Of a stretch of 64,000 bases of DNA, positions 46,651-58,871 are shown piece by piece. How positions within the stretch are numbered: position 1 is the first letter of the stretch; each line of letters begins with the position of its first letter. Location: assembly GCA_905221605.1 (NCBI GenBank), contig CAJNDS010002401.1:107001-171000 (forward strand). The letters are read 5' to 3'. Under the pieces are notes generated by a model that was not told the origin of the DNA, did no database searches, and saw only the letters and a program-made list of their open reading frames with translations. The stretch comes from Symbiodinium natans. Its lineage: Eukaryota > Sar > Dinophyceae > Suessiales > Symbiodiniaceae. The position numbers and the translations under genes were made by a program.

Positions 46651-48672
46651 TTATCCTTCATCGTCAACGTTGGCCTCCAGCAGCAGGCGAACGACTTCCG
46701 AGTGCCCTTTCTCTGACGCGATTATCAGCGGAGTTGAGCCATTCTTTGTGGCCTTATCCCTGTCAGCATTCGCCTCCAGCAGCAAGCGAGTGACTTCCAA
46801 GTGGCCCTCCTGTGACGCCATGAACAGCGGAGTTGCGCCATTGTTCCCTGCCTTATCCTTGTCAGCGCTCGCCTCCAGAAGAGAACGCACCACTTTCGAG
46901 TGGCCCTCCTGAGACGCCATGATCAGCGGAGTTGCGCCATTATTCGCAGCCTTATCCTTGTCAGCGTTCGCCTCCAGCAGCAATCGAGCGACTTGCGAGT
47001 GGCCCCTCAGTGACGCCATGTACAGCGGACTTGCGCCAGCGTTGGTGGCCTGATCCTTGTCAGCGTTCGCTTCTAGCAGCAAGCGAGCGACCTCCAAGTG
47101 GCCCCTCAGTGACGCCATGCACAGCGGACTTGCGCCATCGTTGCCAGCCTTATCCTTGTCAGCGTTCGCCTCCAGCAGCAATCGAGCGACTTGCAAGTGG
47201 CCCCTCAGTGACGCCATGTACAGCGGACTTGCGCCAGCGTTGTTGGCCTGATCCTTGTCAGCGTTCGCTTCTAGCAGCAAGCGAGCGACTTGCAAGTAGC
47301 CCTCCTGTGACGCCATGTACAGCGGAGTTGCGCCATTATTCGCAGCCTTATCCTTGTCAGCGTTCGCCTCCAGCAGTAACCGAACGACTTGGAAGCGGCC
47401 CACCCGTGACGCCATGAGCAGCGGAGTTGCACCCGTGTTGTTGGCCTTATCCTTGTCAGCGTTCGCCTCCAGCAGCAAGCGAGCGACCTCCAAGTGGCCC
47501 CTCAGTGACGCCATGCACAGCGGACTTGCGCCATCGTAGCCAGCCTTATCCTTGTCAGCGTTCGCCTCCAGCAGCAATCGAGCGACTTGCGAGTGGCCCC
47601 TCAGTGACGCCATGTACAGCGGACTTGCGCCAGCGTTGGTGGCCTGATCCTTGTCAGCGTTCGCTTCTAGCAGCAAGCGAGCGACTTGCAAGTGGCCCTC
47701 CTGTGACGCCATGATTAGAGGAGTTGCGCCATCGCTGTCAGCCTTATCCTTGTCAGCCTTCGTCTCCAGCAGCAATTGAGCGACTTCCAAGTGGCCTTTA
47801 TGCGACGCTGTGAACAGCGGAGTTTCGCCAGCATTTTTGGCCTTATCCTTGTCAGCGTTCGCCTCCAGCAGCAAGCGAGCGACTTCCAAGTGGCCCCTCA
47901 GTGACGCCATGTACAGCGGGCTTGCGCCATCGTTGTCAGCCTTGTCCTTGTCAGCGTTCGCCGCCAGCAGCAACCGAACTACTTCCAAGTGGCCAAGCCT
48001 TGCAGCCACGAGCAGCGGAGTTGTACCATCGTTGCGAGCCTTATCCTTGTCAGCGTTCCCATCCAGAAGCAACTGAATGACTTTCAAGTGGTCCTCCTGC
48101 GATGCCATGATTAGCGGAGTTGCGGAATCATTCCTGGCCTTATCTTTGTCAGCGTTCGCCGCCAGCAGCAAGCGAACAACTTCATGGCGGTCCCTCAGTG
48201 ACGCTATCAGCAACGGAGTAGTGCCATCTTTGCTCCAACCCTGATCCTTGTCAGCATTGGCCTCTAGAAGCAAGCGGGCAACCTTGACATGGCCTTGGCG
48301 ACATGCAACATGCAGAGCAGGCATCTGTCCGCCGACTTCCAAATCTGGATCTTGTGGCCTCTGCAGGAGCTGTTCCAGTGCCTGGATATCGTTGCTGTGC
48401 GCGGCGTTTTGGAGATGCAGGATTTGTTTCTCGGAGCTCGCTTCAAACTGTTGCAATACGAGCTGGACATCTGTTGGCCCGCTGAATACAAACTCATCAG
48501 AAAACAGGGTACCATCCTGCAACAGCCGCTGCTTGAAGCGGGACTGCCCGCTGACACGCTGAACATGGGACTTTAGAGCCCGTGCCATGTCTGGCTGACC
48601 ATTTTTTGCCACGAACTCCTCGAATTTGATCGCGAAGACTTGTTCGCCCGAAGCCATGAACACTCGCAACAT
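46651..48672 (-). CDS. Ankyrin-repeat protein with ubiquitin-like N-terminus
   Basis: Single intron-free frame. The ATG at 48672 is preferred because MLRVFMASGEQVFAIKFEEF begins the conserved ubiquitin-like segment; a frame-extending ATG lies 27 codons upstream at 48753. The N-terminal 100 residues match the ubiquitin-like lead (RALKSHVQ, RFKQRLLQDG, VQLVLQQF) seen on many Symbiodiniaceae ankyrin proteins. After QLLQRPQDPDLEV come about 17 ankyrin repeats of 33 residues with the core GATPLYMASQEGHLEVARLL and LLEANADKDK, ending EANVDDEG. Ankyrin stacks bind other proteins; the partner is unknown. The 99-bp units are nearly identical, with whole blocks duplicated, so recent unequal exchange or an assembly collapse is possible. 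Long plus-strand frames here are antisense shadows. Confidence 0.9.
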   Translation of the reverse strand: MLRVFMASGEQVFAIKFEEFVAKNGQPDMARALKSHVQRVSGQSRFKQRLLQDGTLFSDEFVFSGPTDVQLVLQQFEASSEKQILHLQNAAHSNDIQALEQLLQRPQDPDLEVGGQMPALHVACRQGHVKVARLLLEANADKDQGWSKDGTTPLLIASLRDRHEVVRLLLAANADKDKARNDSATPLIMASQEDHLKVIQLLLDGNADKDKARNDGTTPLLVAARLGHLEVVRLLLAANADKDKADNDGASPLYMASLRGHLEVARLLLEANADKDKAKNAGETPLFTASHKGHLEVAQLLLETKADKDKADSDGATPLIMASQEGHLQVARLLLEANADKDQATNAGASPLYMASLRGHSQVARLLLEANADKDKAGYDGASPLCMASLRGHLEVARLLLEANADKDKANNTGATPLLMASRVGRFQVVRLLLEANADKDKAANNGATPLYMASQEGYLQVARLLLEANADKDQANNAGASPLYMASLRGHLQVARLLLEANADKDKAGNDGASPLCMASLRGHLEVARLLLEANADKDQATNAGASPLYMASLRGHSQVARLLLEANADKDKAANNGATPLIMASQEGHSKVVRSLLEASADKDKAGNNGATPLFMASQEGHLEVTRLLLEANADRDKATKNGSTPLIIASEKGHSEVVRLLLEANVDDEG

Positions 48673-48892
48673 ACTGCCGAGTGATGGCGAAAGCTTGGCT
48701 CTTCCGCTAACAGAAATTGTGATTCGGGTGGTTGAGGAAAGTGGCGTGAACACAGTTGCAGTGCTGCATCAAGCTAAGGCAATCTTACTCAGAACTTTCA
48801 AAATTCTTAGGCCGACTGCAAAGGCCCAACTGGTTCTGAATACAATTTTCAATCGAGATGAAATATCTTGTGCCGTACCTTCTAACTTCTAA

Positions 48893-50044
48893 CGTAACCT
48901 GGAACCGCAACATGGACTTTCGACCTCTACAGTTTTCTAGAAAGCTTCAAGTGAGACTGACAGCACGGAAAACATGCCACTCACAAGGTTAAAAGGGCAG
49001 CAATTTGAAGGTGTAGAGAACCTACATATGGTTGCTACCAAGAATCCTGCATGACCCCTGCACATGTGCAAGAAAACCTTAGCTCCCAAGGCATTACGTA
49101 CTTAGTCATGCGGGAACTTTAGTATTGGCATTGCTGAGATCAGTGCACCACAACATTCACTCGCTGTCATGACTGTCTCCTTTTCCATTGCTGCTTGAAC
49201 CCTGGCAGCTGCGAACTGCGGCTATTGCGACTCAACATGCTGTGGATTGGCATAACCCTAAACCCTAAACCCTAAACCCTAAAGCATACTTTCCCCAACA
49301 CCAATAAACCGGTCTTTATCGATGCGCTCCTGCGAAGTGCTTGTTATACCCTCCTTCCTCGAGATGCCCCGCCTACCCGCCACAAGAATCCCCCAAAACC
49401 CTAACCCCCTACACCCTGAACCCTAAACCCCCTCATCAAACCTTAAGCCCAAAAGCCCTCTACCCAAACATTCAACCCTAAACTCCCGAATTCAACCTTA
49501 GACCACCTTACAAGCCCTTGCTGTCCGCACCGCCCATCTTTGCCAGCCTCCACCCCAAAGTATGTACTGGGGCTGAAGGTCAGGGCACCTCCAGACCGAA
49601 GGTGGCTCCTTGCTTTAGGGTGCTTCTCAAAAAACTGGGGGGGTTTCAAAACTCTGTTCAAGGTGCGTTTAGGGCTGAAGGGCTTTTAGGGTATCAGGGA
49701 TGACAGGGTCTGGGAGTAATTTGGTTGAGGGTTCGGGGCTTGAGGGATTAGGGCGTAGGGGTTTGGGCCGTTTAGGGAGAAGAGATATCGGGCTTAGAGT
49801 AGTTGCAAAGTCGGGATGTAGGGCTTCGCCCTCTTCTTGGGTGATTTTGGCCGGGGGGCCTGCCACCTAAACACTCAAACCCTGAAAGCCCTCAAGCCGC
49901 CAAAAATAACCCTAAGCCCTAAGCCTAGAAACCCTAAAGCCCAAAAAGCCCCAAACAACAAATGCCCTAAACCCTAAACCCTGCCCTCGTGACTGCAACC
50001 ACAACACTATGAACCCACTTCTTGGCATCTTACAGTAACCTCCA
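48893..50044. other. No firm gene
   Basis: 48893-49250 is ordinary DNA. 49255-49500 is CCCTAAA-derived. 49690-49790 is TTTAGGG-derived. A possible minus exon at about 49983-50022 (KWVHSVVVAVTRAG, donor GTTTAG) could continue the SLC52-like gene but is short. Confidence 0.35.
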
Positions 50045-50173
50045 ACCCTAAACCCTAAACCCTAAACCCTAAACCCTAAACCCTAAACCCTAAACCCTAA
50101 ACCCTAAACCCTAAACCCTAAACCCTAAACCCTAAACCCTAAACCCTAAACCCTAAACCCTAAACCCTAACCC
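50045..50173 (+). repeat. (CCCTAAA)18 array
   Basis: Longest perfect telomere-type run in the window, about 18 units, followed to 50468 by degenerate CCCTAAA/CCCTGAA units. Confidence 0.95.
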
Positions 50174-50468
50174 GAAAAGTTACTACTGCCCTCTTGGGCC
50201 TTACCCCCCCCCCTCCCTTGAGACCCTAAATCCCAAACTCTAAACCCTGAACCCTGAACCCTACATCCTAAACCCCTAATTCCTAAGCCATAAACCCTAA
50301 CCGTAAACCCTGAACCCTGAACCCTAAAGCCTGAACCCTGAACCCAAAACCCTAAACCCTAAACCAAAACCCGAACCCTGAACCCTGAACCCTAAACCCT
50401 CAGCCCTAAACACTCAAACCCTGAACCCTAAGCCCTAAACCCTAAACCCTAAACCCTAAACCCTAAAC

Positions 50469-51564
50469 CCCCAGTTGAGTCTCAGGAGCTGCATCAAGCC
50501 AAGCCTGGCCCAGGGTGTCGAGGCCACCGAACTCTAAGGAGCTTCTGGGGTTCGTATGAGGCTTTTGGGGTTTAGGGTTTAGGGTTTAGGGTTTAGGGTT
50601 TAGGGTTTAGGGCCACACAGAACTCTAAGGAGCTTTTGGCTTTTGGGGTTCGTATGAGGGCTTTTAGGGTTAGTATGAGGGCTTCTAGGGTTTTATAGGG
50701 TTTTATAGGGTTTTAGCGAACTCTAAGGGGCTTTTGGCTTTTTGGGGTTCGTATGAGGGCTTTTAGGGTTTAGAGGGTTTTAGGGGTTTTGCAGGATTTT
50801 ATTAGAGTTTTCGGTTTATAGGGTTTTAGGGGTTTGTAGGATTTTAGGGTTTTCGGGTTTTCGAGCTTGAGGGTTTATAGGTTTTTGGGTTTAGGGCTTA
50901 GGGTTTATAGGTTTTTGTTTGGGGTTCGAGTGTTTTGGATCGCCGTCCGCAGTTGGGTCGGGGTCCAGGGATTGAGGCAGTTTTGGGACACCCTTCCGAA
51001 GAAGGGTTTAGGGTTCCTGGAAAGCTCGTTTGAACTCTTATACGGGTGCCCAAGGGGAAAAAAGCCCACTCTCAGTGATCTCCGAACATTCAAGCCCCAA
51101 GGGCAGATTTTTTGGTGGAAATTGTTGTTCATGGGGTCTGAAGGCTTTTTAGGGTTTAGGGTTTAGGGTTTAGGGTTTGGGGCTTAGGGTTTAGGGTTTA
51201 GGGTATAGGGTATAGGGTATAGGGATAGGGTCTGAACCCCACCCTGAGCTAAACCCTATGGCCGGACTGCTGCCCAGGCGCACGCCCGCAAGCGAGCCAC
51301 TGAGGCCCTCGCCCACAGCCAGGGCTGTAGTGAAGCGCCTCACGAGCCCAACATAGTTTAGGAGTCGTGGGGCTTATAACAGTCTTCAGTTGGGTTTAGG
51401 AACTAAGGCTGAGTTTGGTGTCGGGTCCAGATGCAGAATTGCGAGTTTTTCCTGACATCCTATACTTGTAAGTACATCAGCGGCATATTCGGGGGAGGTG
51501 ACCTTAAAACCCACCAAGCAAGCACTTGCGGACCTCAACCCCTGCCTCCCACACTAAGTCTCTA

Positions 51565-51600
<36 letters not shown>

Positions 51601-54600
51601 GCTACACTTCCCCAAGCCTCAAGGAAGCTACAGGCGAGGTAATCACACCTTGAGTTTAGGGGTTAGGGTTCAGGCTCTCTGTGGCTGTATACAAATATAG
51701 CCTGATTCCCACGCCCCCAGACCTCAAGGGATTCTGCCCTGGGCCCTCGAACCACTGTACGAGAGCTACTCCTGAATAAGATCTTCTTAAGCCCAAGAAG
51801 GGAACAATATGAAGTATCCCAAGAGCTTGCACAAGGACGCCCTTAAAAGCCCAACCGTCAGTTTGGATCCTTTGAGCACCTTCGAAGACCAAAACCCCTG
51901 CCTAAACCCTAAACCCTAAACCCTAAACCCCTAAACCCCTACACCCCTAAGCCCCTAAACCCCTAAACCCCTAAACCCCTAAACCCCTAAACCCCTAAAC
52001 CCCTAAACCCTAAACCCTAAACCCTAAACCCCTAAACCCCTAAACCCGAAACCTGGCCTTGGAAAAGCCGCGGCCAGGGGGTAAAAGACCAGGGAGCTGC
52101 CGCAGTTCGCCAGGCCTCACAGGACTTAGGCCACTTAGGCAGTTCAGGGTTTAGGGTTCTTAGGGTTAAGGGTTTAGGGTGTTTAGGGTTTAGGTTTAGG
52201 GTTTAGGGTTTACGGTTTAGGGTTTAGGGCGTGGTAAGAGAGGGTTTAAGGAGCAAGATCTGGGTATAACCCTCTAGGCGGACTCAGAGAATAAGGAATG
52301 ACACGTATCTTGATTTTTTGGCCCCTAACTCGCAGAAAACCCTATTTGAATGTTCATGAAGGTAGCACTCAACCCCTGCTTTGACTAACCTGGAATTCTA
52401 AACGCAACAAAGAATGCGGTACCATTACGTGCCCCTGTGCAACTGCAAGGAGCTACACAGGGTACCTAGTTCTATGAGACCCTTCTACCCGAGTACCCAA
52501 AACCTAATTTTAATTATCCATGAACCTGATATCCTAAACCCTAAAAGTCCTCTTCATAACCACCCTTGAGCCTAGTTCATGGTTGGGATAGTATCCAATT
52601 TTGAATTTCAAATCCTTATTGTGTTTACGCACCCATTAAAACATGTAAAGTGCTACCCCGCTATGACAAAGGAGCCCTCCAAGCAAGCCCCAAAAGCGCC
52701 TGCAACGAACGTCAGCGCTAGCAGACCCAGACTTCTCTCGGCCCCTGAGTGAAGGCGTAGAGGTGCGAGGTTTGCGGTTTGTAGGGTTTACCCCAAAACC
52801 CTAAACCCTGAACCCTGAACTTGTAGGGTTTACCCCAAAACCCTAAACCCTGAACCCTGAACCCTAAACCTTGAACCCTGAACCCTAAACCCTGAACCCT
52901 AAGCCCCAACCCTTAAACCCCAAACCGTTGAGGGCATCAGGGTACGAGATGCCCAACGCGGGGGGAGGGGTCTACGCCTGTAGGTAAACGCTAAGCCAAG
53001 GCGAGGTTGATTCACGAGTTAAGCGGAGAAGCGACGTGCACTTGAAGGTTTTATGGATAGTCATCAGCGGGGGATTTAGGGTCTTGCTTAAAGGTTCGAT
53101 GGCAGCTATAACTTTGAGGTTGCATGCAAGACCTGCCGCAGCTTTCTGCAAGAATCCTGATACCCTTCACCCTGTATCATTGAATCCTGTGGCACAGCAG
53201 GTACAGTGCAACTTTGCCATGCTTTCCTCTGCAGCTGTCGGGTAGCGGTAGGATATTCAGTAGCTTCGTCTGTACCCCCAATTGACTTTTCTTCTTCAGC
53301 TAAAGCCACAACTTCGGCTCCTACTGCCCCTTCAACCTCCGGCACAAGGCCTCTCAACCCGAGAGCCTTAAGCATAGATCCTAAGCACTTAAAAACCCTA
53401 CATCTAAGGCGAAGACCCGCCCGGCAAGCCCTCCCAGTTTGAAGGTTCACGGGCAGCTATATATCTGAGCCATAAAGAGGGAAACTAAAGCTTTTTGGGT
53501 CGCTTGCAACCCCACTACAGTTACGTACTAGGTAGTTGGCCAAGTAGATTCCGCAGAGTGAATGCGCAATTCTGCCCGCGGAGCCAAAGAGCACGGCCAC
53601 TTGTCGGTAGCCGCCCAGTGCGAGGCCCAAACAGCTGCCTGCACGCCCAAAGTTGCGATTTAAGGTTCAGGGTTCAGCGGTTTAGGGAAACCTGAATCCC
53701 CGAACCTAAGCCCTATACGCCTGCTACTAGCCATCCGCAAACCTTCAATAGGTCCGAAGCACTAGAACGAAACATGGAACCCTATAAACCCTAAACCCTA
53801 TATGAACCCTAAACCCCGAACCCTGGGACGACCCGACTCTGCGATCTATGAGAGTTGAAGGCCTGGGAGTTTCGGGGCCAAAGGCCTTGAACCTGAAACC
53901 TCGGTTGCTCCCTCAAGACCTCGCCTGTCAGGGTTGAGGGTTTGGGGTATTTAGGGATTTTGGGGTTTAATGAACATTGCAAGGAAACCCTCGTGTTTAG
54001 GAGAAAGCTCTGTACCCCTCTCTCTCCCTCTCAAACCTGAACCCTAAACCCCTCAACCCCTAAACCCCAAACCCCCTCAATTCCTAAACCCCTAAGCCCC
54101 TAAACTCTAAACCCCTAAACCCCCTAAAGCCTACCCCCTCACGCCCTAACCCCAAACCCTCAACCCCCTAAACCCCTCAACACCCTAAACCCCCAACCCC
54201 GAAACCCCTAAACTCCCTAAACCCTAAACCCCCCAAACCCTAAACCCTCACCCCCTAACCCCCTAAACCCCCTAAACCCCTAAACCCCCCAAACCCCAAA
54301 ACCCTTAAACCCCCAAAACCCCTAAATCCCGAAACCCCCCAAGAAGCCCTGAGCTCGCTGGCCTGTGGCCAGGAACAGCAGCGCCCCGGAGGCAGCCGTC
54401 CAGCTGAGCTGAAGCTGCTGGAGCAGCGGCCGCCTTGCTGCTGGTTGAGGGCTTAGGGCTTAGGGCTTAGGGCTGAGGGCTGAGGGCTGAGGGTTGAGGG
54501 TTAAGAGTGGCTGCTAAGGCGTTTTGCTTTCAATGGGGTTTAAAGCACTGGCTCCTATGCAGGGCCTTTTGCTTTTGGGTCCATCTGCATCTGCTTTTAG

Positions 54601-57332
54601 AGTCTTGGAGCCTTGCGAGCTTACGGGATTCTTGTGCAGGTCGGGGTGAAAGGGTTGGGGACCTTCCCGGGTGAGCCCTGCAATCCTGAAATACACACAG
54701 GAGTTTGCAAGATTTTGGGCATTTACTATAAGGGGGTACTACTATTTGGGGGTCTATATGTAAGGGTCCCAAATTGTCGCAAACTCCTACACGGAGGCTC
54801 TGAAATCCCAGTGTCCAATCCCAGCCCAGTCGCACGGCAAAAAGCACCACGAGGTTCGCTGCTTGAAGTGCTAGCACAATCCTGGCTTGGGTCTTGAGGT
54901 TTCAGGCTTAGGCGACTTTTGACTGGCGTACTTATCAGGATGGATATCTGCTACCTTGAGCACACCTAGCATATACGTGGAGGAACGTGTAGAGTGTTAG
55001 GGCTCAGGGTTCGACAGCGGTTGGGCGCCCAAGCAGCAGAAACGCAGAGCTTTCAACCCGACACCGCAAAGCCAAATACAATCTCGAAAGCGGGCGCCAC
55101 CACATGCTATTGAATAGGGAAGCAGAGAATTGGGCATCCTACACACCGCTACAAGTAACCAAAACCAATTGTGTAACATACGTATATATATATATTGCAC
55201 ATGTACACACCTATATATATACACATACAATATACACATACAAGCAAAGAAGTATATAGTAAGTTCAAGTTCAGGGCCAACGTCATGGTGACGACAATAC
55301 ATACGAAGTGACAATCCGAAGCACTCCAAGCACGAGCAGCCCCAAAATCCGTTTAGAGTTCAACGCTACGCGGCATCGGGTTTAAGGGTTAAGGGTTTAG
55401 GGTTTAGGGTTTCGGGTTAAGGCCCTGCGACGATTGCTTTCAGCATGGCGGCCAAGTAGTGAGTGCCCACCGCTCCGGTTGCAGAGATACCAGAAAGGAC
55501 GATTCCACAAAGACCTTTGGCCCAGTCGAGGCTCAGGGTTTAGGGTTTAGGGTTTAGGGTTTTGGGTTTAGGGTTTAGGGTTTGAAGTTTCGGGTTTAGA
55601 GTTTAGGGTTTCGGGTTTGGCGGGGAACCTACTGTTAACTGCTTAACCTGTGCTACGAAGTTGTGGTCGCAGCTACTTTCAAGCCTAAGCCCTCAAATAT
55701 CACGCGCAGATGGGCCTCGAGGTAGCACACGGCGTTGAGACCCATGTTCAAGTCTTCCCTTCAAATTAGGTCCGTGCTAAGTAAGACACGTGGGTTTAGG
55801 GTTACGGCTCTTTGTTCTGAGGAGTCACATCTTGAAACCGTTGAGAAGGCGAAAGAACGGTGTCACATTTTGAGCTCCATTGACATGAGGTCCGAAGAAG
55901 AGAAGAGCCTTTCACCTCCTGAACGTACGCGTTCCTAAATGGAACTGAGAGGAACGGCCCACACCATTAAAGCTGAATCTCTAAACTAAAGCCTTCAGAA
56001 GACCCGAGGATCTTGCAACATATGCCAGCGTAGCCCCCCGAAACAGCGAGACATCATGAGGACACGAAAGAGCACTCCAACGATCCTTTCAGGGTTCAGG
56101 GTTCAGGGTTCAGGGTTTAGGGTTCAGGGTTTAGGGTTTAGGGTTTAGGGTTTAAAGTTTAGGGTTTAGGGTTATTTAAGGTTTAGGTCCAAAATACACC
56201 GAGACCCCGCAAAAGCGTTCCAGACATAGCTCCCTTGGCACTCGAAGAACATCCCTCAAGAGAAGTCGCCGAGCACCCCAATAGCTCACGCAGATCTCTT
56301 CAAGAAAACCCTTTCACGCTTTCAAGAAAACCCTTTCACGCTTAAACCCTACAAGCCCTGTAAGCCCAAACCAAACCCTGAAGCCCTGAACCTTAAACCC
56401 CTAAAGCCCCTAAACACCTAAACTTACCCTAAAAAACCATCGAAATCCCAAACCTGAAACCCTGAAACCCTGAAACCCCCAAACCTTAAACCCCTAAACC
56501 CTAAACCCTAAACCCTAAACCCTAAACCCCTAAACCCGACAACCCCAGCCGAGGAGCAGCATTGATGGAGGACCAGCTCCCCAGTCCAAAGACAATGAAA
56601 GCCGCCTCATGGGTAGGGTTTTAGGGTTCGTAGGGTTTAGGGTTTAGGGTTTAGGGTTTAGGGTTTAGGGTTTAGGGTTTAGGGTTTAGGGATTAGGGTT
56701 TAGGGTTCAAGGTTTAGGGTTTAGGGTTTGTAGGGCTTGAGGGTTTTGGTGGGCTTTAGGGTTTGTACGGGCTTAACAGGATTTGCAGAGTTTATTGAGT
56801 TTATTGGGTTTCTCACCCCCATGGAGTCCATCCCCCCCCCCAAGTCCCCAAGTACAAGAAGAATAGCAGCATGGGGCTTCTTCTAAGGGTGATGTACAAT
56901 ATGTAGGGCCCCAAAAATCATTTAGAGAACTACCCAGATGCTCTCAACACGAACCTCCACCCCTCGCCCCTTCTTGTGGGGTTGAGTGCCCGCTTGCGAC
57001 TCCTGGTGACTAAAACCCTGCTTCACTTACAAGTAAACCCAAGACGAAAAAGCCTGCACCCCTACAAGCACAACCCTGAACCCCCAAACCCTAACCCCAA
57101 ACCCTAAACCCTAAACTCCAAACCGTAAGCCCCAAATCTCTCCCCCCTAAACCCTAAACCCTAAACCCTAAACCCTAAACCCTAAACCCTAAACCCTTCA
57201 CCCTAAACCCTAAACCCTAAGCCCAAAACCCTAAACCCGCAGGGGCGCATACACCGCGGCGCCCTCCCGCTGTTCGTGCGCCGCGCTGCGCAGGGCGGTA
57301 TCGAGGCTCAGGGCGCTGGCGGGGGCTGCCAT
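50469..57332 (-). CDS. SLC52-like riboflavin transporter, seven exons, partial
   Basis: Minus exons 57237-57332 (ATG at 57330-57332), 56544-56605, 55424-55531, 54336-54403, about 52054-52115, 51268-51338 and 50469-50533 all join in phase, two with GC donors (GCCTTA, GCCAGG). SLC52 landmarks appear in order: FGLGSWSSINA for the family's FGxGSW..N in helix 1; LANCGSSLVFYPL for the CCxS..F.PF region; RFTTALAVGEGLSGSLAGV for RF(x6)GxGLSxLLP. Spacing between the last two matches human SLC52. In between are hydrophobic stretches (GIVLSGISATGAVG, SGALLFLATG). SLC52 proteins carry riboflavin across the plasma membrane. The WVELP signature after helix 1 is not seen and the C-terminal half lies beyond 50469, so the family call is probable. 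Introns are rich in TTTAGGG/CCCTAAA. Confidence 0.6.
51545..51603 (+). repeat. (CT)n microsatellite
   Basis: Mostly CT dinucleotides inside an intron of the SLC52-like model. Confidence 0.9.
52150..54335. other. Intronic/intergenic, no further exon fixed
   Basis: Mixed DNA with TTTAGGG arrays (52148-52230), CCCTGAACCCTAAA units (52790-52920) and a long degenerate CCCCTAAA stretch (54030-54335). 53110-53450 has open frames on both strands (minus AEVVALAEEEKSIGGTDEAT) but no convincing exon ends. Confidence 0.4.
55822..55889 (+). CDS. Plus-strand exon candidate inside an opposite-strand intron
   Basis: Acceptor TTCTGAG, reading ESHLETVEKAKERCHILSSI, donor GTCCGA. Helical, charged. It lies within an intron of the minus-strand SLC52-like gene, so it is either a nested gene or a chance frame. 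Confidence 0.3.
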
Positions 57333-58060
57333 GGGTTTGGGGTGGGTTTAGGGTTTAGGGTTTAGGGTTTAGGGTTTAGGGTTTAGGGTTTAGGGTTTAG
57401 GGTTTAGGGTTGAGGGTTTAGGGTTTAGGGTTTAGGGTTTAGGGTTTCGGTTTTCGGGTTAAGGGTTTAGGGTCTAGGGTGTAGGGTTTAGGGTGTAGGT
57501 TTCAGGGTTTAGGGCTTAGGTTGCGGAGGCTTGGGCTGGTTTTTCGGGTTTTAGGGCTTAGAGAAATGGGGTCGCGGGTGTGACAGGGTTCCGGGGTTTA
57601 GGATCACAGGGTGTAGGGTTTAGGGTTTAGGGCTAGGAGTTCGGGGTTTAAGTTTAAGGGCCTTGGGGTTCAGCGTGTGGGAGAGTGGGGTTTCTGCGCA
57701 TGCGGAACATGGCCCTTCTGAGATCTTTGCAGTCTCGGCAGAGCCAGCCTCGATTCTTGGGGGGTCCAAATCCCCAAAAGGGGTTTCGGGTTTAGGGTTT
57801 ATGGGGTTTAGGGTACAGGGTTTAGGGCTTAGGATTTAGGACTTGGGGTTTAGGTGTTTAGCTGAGAGCTCTCCAAACTTCATGGTTTGCTTGTTCGGGG
57901 TTGGGGCATGCGACTTTGCTGAACTTCGAAGCTCCCAAGAGATCCTTAAGGGCTCCTACAACCCTTCAACAACCGGTAGAGCGACGGAGGGGTGTTTTAG
58001 GGTGTAGGGTAACTTTCAGGGGCTTCGTGATGCCGGTGGTGATAGATCCAAGGCTTGTAG

Positions 58061-58233
58061 TGGTTCAGGGACGGGGGTCGCCGTGGTCTGTCATGGAACT
58101 GAGAGTTCTTGAAGAACTATTTCAAGGGTATGGGCCGGTATGGAGTATAATAAGAGGGAAAAGCCCATCATCTGAAAATGTCCTACAAGTAGCCACGGAG
58201 GCTTTGCTGACTGGCATGTGTGTGCGAGCAGAG
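58061..58233 (+). CDS. Two plus-strand exon candidates, weak
   Basis: 58061-58127 (VQGRGSPWSVMELRVLEELF) and 58190-58233 (SHGGFADWHVCASR) join in phase. The opposite strand is also open, and an apparent third exon at 58876-58985 proved to be antisense to uL6, so this model is doubtful. Confidence 0.2.
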
Positions 58234-58871
58234 GTCGTGGCTGAAAGGGATTCAGCTGCCTAGCTCCAATTACAAGAGGTACATCCCACCATAGTGTATG
58301 ACCCGGCACCGAGGCTTGAGCATCATGAACTTAAGATAGAAGCTCGCCGATGTACAAGCCCTTTTGTCGCCTTCCCCCCCCCCCCCCCCCCCAGGCCCAA
58401 GACCCAGAAATGAGCCGGATCCACAGAACACGCAACCCTCGCCCCCAAACCCTAAACCCTAAACCCTAAACCCTAAACCCCAAACCCAAAACGACCAAAC
58501 TTTAAGCAACACATCACCTTTTGTCTCGTCCGCTGCGCTTGCACTCCACAGGTTGTTGGCCCCCAAAAGGTACCAGCTCAATCCTGCAAGAGGGTTTATG
58601 GTTTAGGGCTAAGAGGGTTTAGGATTTAGGGTTTAGAGGGTTTAGGGTTTAGGGTTTAGAGGGTTTAGGATTTAGGGTTTGGGGTTTGGGGTTTAGGGTT
58701 CAGGGCTCGGTAATTAAAGCTTACAGGCGCAGTTTCAGCGTTTCAAGACTGAAGATGCTAGTACTGGGTTCAGGTAACGGTTCGGTGTTTACCCCCCCCC
58801 CCCCCAAAGAAACAAACCCCAAACCCGAAGACCCTAAACCCTATACCCTCCTAAACCTTAAACCCCTGTAC

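Noticed and set aside
46932-47714. Long plus-strand frames rich in Pro, Ser, Arg and Cys
   Set aside because: They are antisense to the ankyrin repeats and repeat with the same 99-bp period.
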